Part shown: positions 7,508 to 11,334 of the stretch, in pieces
Numbering within the stretch: position 1 is the first letter of the stretch
How the letters are laid out: the number at the start of each line of letters is the position of its first letter
Origin: Gammaproteobacteria bacterium
GTDB lineage: Bacteria; Pseudomonadota; Gammaproteobacteria; Ga0077536
NCBI GenBank assembly: GCA_030639105.1
Contig: DAOWDI010000171.1
Span: 1-11,334, forward strand
Length of the DNA stretch: 11,334 nucleotides
Reading direction: 5' to 3'
The notes under the pieces: generated by a model
Databases searched by the model: none
Told to the model about the DNA's origin: nothing
Seen by the model: only the letters and a program-made list of their open reading frames with translations
Program-made: the position numbers and the translations under genes

Positions 7508-7526
7508 TGTATTAATATTTAATACA
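7490..7526 (+). promoter_or_regulatory. parDE promoter with palindromic operator
   Basis: The near-palindrome TGTATTAATATTTAATACA (7508-7526) has perfect 8-base arms (TGTATTAA/TTAATACA) around a three-base centre. It overlaps a possible -10 box TAATAT (7513-7518), which lies 17 bases after a possible -35 box TTGTCG (7490-7495). ParD-type antitoxins dimerise through a ribbon-helix-helix fold and bind such palindromes to repress their own operon. The position makes autorepression likely. GAGGA at 7535-7539 is the parD ribosome binding site. Confidence 0.6.
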
Positions 7527-7546
7527 CCAGCCGTGAGGATACACCG

Positions 7547-7792
7547 ATGCCCCGAAATACCTCTGTCACACTTGGCGATCACTTTGATCAATTCGTTGCT
7601 GAAATTCTACAGCAAGGGCGCTTCCAGTCAGTTAGTGAAATCGTTCGTGCGGGCCTGCGCAAACTCGAAGCCGATGAAGTAAAACTCCAGGCTTTACGCG
7701 CAAGACTGCAAGCAGGCGAAGATAGCTCGGTCGTCGAGAATTTTGACGGTGAACGATTCATCGCCCGCATACACAAAAAACACATACCGTGA
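7547..7792 (+). CDS. parD: ParD-family antitoxin, type II toxin-antitoxin system
   Basis: An 81-residue antitoxin that should bind and neutralise the ParE toxin and repress the operon. The N-terminal ribbon-helix-helix region begins RNTSVTLGDHFDQFV and continues through GRFQSVSEIVRAGLRKLE, typical of ParD/CopG proteins. The C-terminal half is charged and probably disordered until it wraps the toxin. Length fits the family. GAGGA sits seven bases before the ATG. The TGA stop overlaps the GTG start of parE by four bases (GTGA), so the two are translationally coupled. Codon use is more AT-rich than that of the flanking genes, in line with horizontal acquisition. Confidence 0.92.
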   Translation: MPRNTSVTLGDHFDQFVAEILQQGRFQSVSEIVRAGLRKLEADEVKLQALRARLQAGEDSSVVENFDGERFIARIHKKHIP

Positions 7793-8088
7793 TTATGGGC
7801 TATTCGCTCCGTCATCAGGCGCAAGACGATCTCGAATCAATCTGGTTATACAGTTACCAAGAATGGGGAGCAGAACAGGCCGATAAATACATCCGGTCAC
7901 TACTCTCTCGCTTTACCTGGTTATCAGAAAACCCGCAGCTTGGAAAACAGCGCCCGGAAATAAAACCCGACTACTATTGCTTCCCGGAAGGAGGACATCT
8001 GATCTTCTACAAGACCACCCAGGATGGAATCGACATCATCGGTATCCCGCATCAGAGCATGGATATCGTAGACCAATTTGATGTATAG
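7789..8088 (+). CDS. parE: ParE-family toxin, type II toxin-antitoxin system
   Basis: A 99-residue RelE/ParE-superfamily toxin. ParE members inhibit DNA gyrase in characterised cases; the target here is inferred. Visible family features are the N-terminal YSLRHQAQDDLESIWLY helix region, LSENPQLGKQRPEI, the central strand HLIFYKTTQDGIDIIGI and the late HQSMDI, which resembles the usual LHxRMD. The start is probably the GTG at 7789, overlapping the parD stop; the ATG at 7795, two codons downstream, is an alternative. The frame is complete and shows no damage, so the module is probably functional. The following gene starts 36 bases later but has its own ribosome binding site. Confidence 0.92.
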   Translation: MIMGYSLRHQAQDDLESIWLYSYQEWGAEQADKYIRSLLSRFTWLSENPQLGKQRPEIKPDYYCFPEGGHLIFYKTTQDGIDIIGIPHQSMDIVDQFDV

Positions 8089-8124
8089 ACGGGTTGGATG
8101 ACGGGCCTGCCCAAGGATAGTGCA

Positions 8125-8901
8125 ATGTGCTTGTTACTGGTTGCCTACGGGCAACATGCCGATTACCGATTAATCGTCGCCGCGAATCGTGACGAATTCT
8201 ACGATCGGCCAGCCGCGGCGGCGGATCCCTGGAAAGATCACTCGCATATCCTCGGTGGGCGCGACCTCCAAGGCGGTGGAGCCTGGCTCGCGGTCAATCG
8301 TGTGGGTGCGTTTGGGGCGATCACCAATGTACGAATGCCGGCCCGCGGCACCGCGGTGCGATCACGCGGCCTGATAGTCAGTGACTACTTGACTGGAACG
8401 CTGACGGCATCTGCCTTTGTCAACGTACTGGCCGGCTCGCGCAATGACTATGAGGGCTTCAATGTATTGGTAAGCGACGCGACATCGCTCGCCTGGTATT
8501 CAAATCAAATGGAAAAACCTGAAATGCTGCCGCCGGAGATTTATGGGCTAAGCAATCATTTGCTTGATACGCCTTCGCCGAAGGTCGCTCGAATCAAAGC
8601 GGATTATCTCGACGCCCGATCGCTATCCGAAGGCGAATTGATCGATGCGCTATTCGGGTCGTTGGGCAATGGCGAACGCGCGCCCGATAAGGATCTGCCT
8701 GATCCTGGCGTCGACCTGGAATTCGGACCCATCCTGGCGCCGATCTTCATCACCGGCGACACCTATGGCACCCGCTGCTCGACAATAGTGTTGGTCAGTT
8801 ATGCGGGAGAACTGACGTTTATCGAACGGCGCTTTGGTCCCGGGAAGGCATTTTTGGGGGAAAGTTCTTTCAAATTTGAACTAGCGCCCGGCCCAACATA
8901 G
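8125..8901 (+). CDS. TANGO2/NRDE-family protein
   Basis: A 258-residue member of the NRDE family, related to eukaryotic TANGO2. The name-giving motif appears as VAANRDEFYDRP near residue 20. GGRDLQGGGAWLAVN, GAFGAITNVR and the late segment DTYGTRCSTIVLV are also typical. I choose the ATG at 8125 because family members begin with Met-Cys and AAGGA (8113-8117) lies seven bases upstream; the ATG at 8098 has neither. The Cys at position 2 would be exposed after Met removal, which suits the proposed N-terminal-nucleophile-like fold, but no enzyme activity is firmly established. TANGO2 relatives have been linked to haem handling; I do not extend that to this protein. egtB follows after 36 bases on the same strand, so the two may be co-transcribed. 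Confidence 0.9.
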   Translation: MCLLLVAYGQHADYRLIVAANRDEFYDRPAAAADPWKDHSHILGGRDLQGGGAWLAVNRVGAFGAITNVRMPARGTAVRSRGLIVSDYLTGTLTASAFVNVLAGSRNDYEGFNVLVSDATSLAWYSNQMEKPEMLPPEIYGLSNHLLDTPSPKVARIKADYLDARSLSEGELIDALFGSLGNGERAPDKDLPDPGVDLEFGPILAPIFITGDTYGTRCSTIVLVSYAGELTFIERRFGPGKAFLGESSFKFELAPGPT

Positions 8902-8937
8902 GATCGAACATGGACCCACAGATCGCGAGTAGAAAAA

Positions 8938-10203
8938 ATGAGCATCAACGCCACCGAAGCCGCAACAGGCAACACTCTCATAGAGCGCTACCGTGGTGTG
9001 CGCGCCCAATCCGATAAACTCGCCCGGCCATTATCAGCGGAAGACGCTTGCGTGCAATCGATGGCGGACGCGAGCCCCGCAAAATGGCACTTGGCGCATA
9101 CCACATGGTTCTTCGAGGTATTCGTACTCGCCGAACAGGTACGAAATTATTTGCCGTTCGACCCCGACTATCGTTTTTTATTCAATTCCTACTACCATAC
9201 CGTTGGGGCGCAACATCCCCGGCCGCGTCGCGGCTTACTGACCCGGCCAGACATGACCGCGATCCGCGCCTACCGCGATCACGTCGACGAAAAAATGTAC
9301 GCCCTGATCGGATCCGGTCTCGATGCCTCAAGCAGCGGCGTCGTTGAAGTTGGGCTGCACCACGAGCAGCAACACCAAGAACTCCTGCTCATGGATATCA
9401 AACATCTATTTTCCTGTAATCCAACCTCGCCCGCATACACAACGGCGGCCGTGGCCGCGGCACACTGCATACCGGACCTCACGTTTCACGAGTTTGAAGG
9501 CGGGATCGTTCCGCTCGGCGCCGGCCCCGTGGGATTTTCATTCGACAACGAACGGCCCCGCCACGACACACTGCTGCAACCCTATTCGCTGGCCTCACGG
9601 CTCACCACCAATCAGGAATATGCCGATTTCATCCGCGACGGCGGCTACGATGACCCACTGCTATGGTTGGCGGATGGATGGACCACGATCGGCAAAGAAG
9701 GTTGGCGGGCACCGCTTTATTGGCGCGAGGTCGATGGCGAACGATTCGAATTTACCCTCGCCGGCCTGCGACCGCTAGACCCTGCCGCCCCCGTCGTTCA
9801 CCTCAGTTACTATGAGGCGGATGCATACGCACGTTGGGCCGATGGACGCCTCCCAACCGAGGCCGAGTGGGAAACGGCGGCGGCGGCGGCCTCGCTTACG
9901 GGAAACTTTGTCGAAAATGGGTCGCTCCATCCACGCCCGCTCCAATGTGCTGACGCCAAGCAGCCCTCGCAGATGTTTGGAGATGTGTGGGAGTGGACCA
10001 TGAGCCCCTATACCGCCTACCCCGGGTTTTGGACCCCACCGGGTGCGATCGGGGAATACAACGGTAAATTCATGAGTTCCCAGATGGTATTGCGCGGCGG
10101 TTGCTGTGCTACGCCCGAGGCGCATATCCGCGGCACCTACCGCAATTTCTTTTACCCCGCTAACCGCTGGCAATTCGGCGGGGTTCGGCTCGCGCGCAAT
10201 TGA
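8938..10203 (+). CDS. egtB: Ergothioneine biosynthesis sulfoxide synthase EgtB
   Basis: EgtB is a non-haem iron enzyme that joins hercynine to a cysteine-containing thiol with oxygen, giving a sulfoxide intermediate on the way to ergothioneine. The 421 residues show an N-terminal DinB-like domain (about 10-165) and a C-terminal formylglycine-enzyme-like domain (about 180-420). Probable iron ligands are His51 in KWHLAHTTWFFE and the HxxxH pair His142/His146 in HHEQQHQE. The C-terminal GDVWEWTMSPY and RGGCCATPEAHIRGTYRNFF are family hallmarks. There is no fused methyltransferase, so it is not OvoA. The histidine methyltransferase EgtD is not in the window. Whether the thiol donor is cysteine or gamma-glutamylcysteine cannot be told. 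The ribosome binding site is weak. The gene converges with the SDR gene. Confidence 0.93.
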   Translation: MSINATEAATGNTLIERYRGVRAQSDKLARPLSAEDACVQSMADASPAKWHLAHTTWFFEVFVLAEQVRNYLPFDPDYRFLFNSYYHTVGAQHPRPRRGLLTRPDMTAIRAYRDHVDEKMYALIGSGLDASSSGVVEVGLHHEQQHQELLLMDIKHLFSCNPTSPAYTTAAVAAAHCIPDLTFHEFEGGIVPLGAGPVGFSFDNERPRHDTLLQPYSLASRLTTNQEYADFIRDGGYDDPLLWLADGWTTIGKEGWRAPLYWREVDGERFEFTLAGLRPLDPAAPVVHLSYYEADAYARWADGRLPTEAEWETAAAAASLTGNFVENGSLHPRPLQCADAKQPSQMFGDVWEWTMSPYTAYPGFWTPPGAIGEYNGKFMSSQMVLRGGCCATPEAHIRGTYRNFFYPANRWQFGGVRLARN

Positions 10204-10215
10204 CCGTTGCTTGGG

Positions 10216-10249
10216 GCGGCCGATAAGGAACGTCCTGGTATTTGGCCGC
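10216..10249. terminator. Possible bidirectional terminator between convergent genes
   Basis: GCGGCC (10216-10221) and GGCCGC (10244-10249) can pair and enclose a smaller AGGA-ACG-TCCT hairpin. The structure lies just between the convergent egtB and SDR stop codons. Neither side ends in a strong T-tract, so it would be an atypical intrinsic terminator. Confidence 0.35.
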
Positions 10250-11001
10250 TAACTCGACAAACCGCCGTTGACCTTTAAGGTCTGCCCGGTGACGAAAGAT
10301 GACTCCTCACTAGCCAGATAGACCGCGGCAGCGGCGATATCTTCCGGCCGGCCAAAACGCGACATCGGCGTCTCTTCGATGACTCTTTTACGGTAGGCTT
10401 CTGTCATATCGGTCTTGACGAATGCGGTTTCGATCCAACCGGGCGCGATCTCATTGACCCTGATCTCGGGCGCGAGGCTTCTGGCCAGAGACCGCGTATA
10501 GCCGGTAACCCCGGCCTTTACCGCCGCGAACATCTCGGGGTTGCGACCCGCCATGCCGTGCAAGGCAAGGTCCCAGGAAAGATTGATGATTGAACCGCCG
10601 TCGCTGATCTCCGGCGCCGCCGCCCAACAGCATTGTACGGTTCCGCGCAGATCGACCTCAATCAAGCGAGAAAGCTTTTCCCCGTCCGACACCAGCCCGC
10701 CGACGCCAGTCAGGATATCAGCGCCGGCGATATTCGCCCACACATCGATCCCCCCGAGTGCCGATCTGGCCGCCGTGACCAGCGACGCCACCGCTTGAGC
10801 ATCGGCAACATCCGCCGCTACGGCCCAGGCGTCACCGCCGATATCGGCAATTTCGGCGACACATTGTGCCGCCGCCGCTGCACCGGTATGGTAGTTGACC
10901 ACGACCTTTGCTCCCTCGCGCGCGAAGGCGATCGCGATCGCGTGACCGATCGCGCCGCTCGCGCCGGTAACGACCGCACGCCGTCCCTCGAGCCTCATCA
11001 T
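10249..11001 (-). CDS. SDR-family protein with altered catalytic residues
   Basis: A 250-residue short-chain dehydrogenase/reductase fold with a Rossmann nucleotide site: TGASGAIG (residues 12-19), acidic Asp64 in AADVAD, NIAG (90-93) and the late APGWIET. The C-terminal segment GRPEDIAAAAVYLASEESSFVTGQTLKVNGG is classical FabG-like. The catalytic Tyr of YxxxK is Phe158 here (MFAAVK, Lys162 kept). The Ser region reads NLSWD (Ser142-Trp143), spaced longer than usual from position 158, and the Asn of the tetrad seems to be Asp117 (VDLRG). Normal dehydrogenase chemistry is therefore doubtful; the substrate is unknown. I choose the ATG at 11001 (or the adjacent ATG at 10998), because the Rossmann strand begins there. 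The frame stays open to 11151, but the added 50 residues look non-native and run through repeat copy C. No ribosome binding site is obvious. Confidence 0.85.
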   Translation of the reverse strand: MMRLEGRRAVVTGASGAIGHAIAIAFAREGAKVVVNYHTGAAAAAQCVAEIADIGGDAWAVAADVADAQAVASLVTAARSALGGIDVWANIAGADILTGVGGLVSDGEKLSRLIEVDLRGTVQCCWAAAPEISDGGSIINLSWDLALHGMAGRNPEMFAAVKAGVTGYTRSLARSLAPEIRVNEIAPGWIETAFVKTDMTEAYRKRVIEETPMSRFGRPEDIAAAAVYLASEESSFVTGQTLKVNGGLSS

Positions 11002-11013
11002 TGCACCATCTGT

Positions 11014-11046
11014 AGAACCTATCTCAAAATTATTCGGGTGTGCGCC
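11014..11046 (-). repeat. Dispersed 33-base element, copy C
   Basis: On the plus strand the core is AGAACCTATC followed by TCAAAATTATTC, six variable bases and GCGCC. It matches copy B with one mismatch in 22 core bases and has the same orientation as copies A and B, nearly 10 kb away. It ends 13 bases upstream of the preferred SDR start codon. In the upstream extension of the SDR frame it reads NNFEIGS, parallel to NNFVMGS in copy A. Confidence 0.7.
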
Positions 11047-11141
11047 AGTGATGGTGATTGAGAATAGCATAGATAAATGCGGCGCCCCGAACGAGCGATC
11101 ACCTTCATCTGACGGGTTGGGCGATGTGGCACTCAGGCATT

Positions 11142-11172
11142 CCAGCCCCAAGGGCCTTCGCCCGAGAGCTGG
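11142..11172 (-). terminator. Possible hairpin after the right-edge gene
   Basis: The minus strand can fold CCAGC/GCTGG arms around a nested GGGC-GAAG-GCCC stem, about seven bases after the stop codon of the unrecognised gene. It could slow or end transcription before the SDR gene, but no T-tract follows, so the call is weak. Confidence 0.3.
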
Positions 11173-11178
11173 GTATGC

Positions 11179-11334
11179 TCATTTTTTCCCGGGCGGCCAA
11201 TGCTGCTGTAGAATAATGTCACCCATCTCCCGTCCGGGCACCAATTGCCCCTGGTAGATAACGTAGCGCCCACCTTCACGCTTACCCACCGCCGGGCTTT
11301 CGATCCATACCCACAGATGACCCGCGACCGTATC
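11179..11334 (-). CDS. C-terminal end of an unrecognised protein
   Basis: The frame is open from the window edge to a TGA at 11181-11179, giving the last 51 residues. They include GHLWVWIESPAVGKREGG, then RYVIYQGQLVPGREMGD, and end QQHWPPGKK. The composition (aromatic strands, then a charged turn, then a basic tail) looks like real protein, and third codon positions are GC-rich like those of the neighbours. I do not recognise the family. The SDR gene lies downstream on the same strand, about 180 bases away, with repeat copy C between them. Confidence 0.55.
   Translation of the reverse strand, partial: DTVAGHLWVWIESPAVGKREGGRYVIYQGQLVPGREMGDIILQQHWPPGKK

Noticed and set aside
9775..10173. Minus-strand frame of 132 codons over egtB
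   Set aside because: It is antisense to the conserved FGE-like domain of EgtB, with no recognisable motif.
11002..11151. Extended N-terminus of the SDR protein
   Set aside because: The added 50 residues precede a normal Rossmann start, run through repeat copy C and have no homologous look. The ATG pair at 11001/10998 fits the family.

Overview
The window looks like chromosomal DNA of a gammaproteobacterium, probably an uncultured or environmental one. The main evidence is the left end, where rnhA, a YafS-type methyltransferase and mltD lie together. In Escherichia coli and relatives the same genes form the dnaQ-rnhA-yafS-gloB-mltD neighbourhood. Species-level identity cannot be read from the sequence. 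There is no rRNA, tRNA or CRISPR array, and no transposase gene.

Layout. Positions 1-1126 carry, on the minus strand, a methyltransferase whose stop overlaps the start of rnhA (rnhA is cut by the window edge). A stretch of about 600 bases without a convincing gene follows, where gloB would be expected. It holds a strong hairpin and a copy of a dispersed 33-base repeat. mltD (1726-3249, +) encodes a lipoprotein murein transglycosylase with three LysM domains. Next come arsM (arsenite S-adenosylmethionine methyltransferase, 3447-4496) and, 23 bases later, a two-domain protein joining a TVP38/DedA-type membrane domain to a mercuric-reductase-like flavoprotein (4520-6670). apt (adenine salvage) follows at 6750-7265. 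A parD-parE toxin-antitoxin pair with a palindromic operator sits at 7547-8088. Then come a TANGO2/NRDE-family gene (8125-8901) and egtB (8938-10203, ergothioneine synthesis). An SDR-family gene converges from the minus strand (10249-11001), and the 3' end of an unrecognised minus-strand gene reaches the right edge.

Working together. The clearest functional unit is arsM plus the TVP38-flavoprotein fusion: close, co-directional and probably one transcript. This suggests a thiol- or redox-linked step in metalloid handling. egtB adds a low-molecular-weight thiol theme, but its usual partner egtD is not in the window. parDE is a self-contained accessory module among housekeeping genes.

Points most worth a second look: (1) a 33-base element present three times in one orientation, two copies next to or over gene starts; (2) the ArsM/TVP38-flavoprotein pairing; (3) an SDR protein whose catalytic Tyr is Phe and whose Ser and Asn positions also look altered; (4) absence of gloB from a conserved neighbourhood. 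I see no clear sign of a wholly new multi-gene system.
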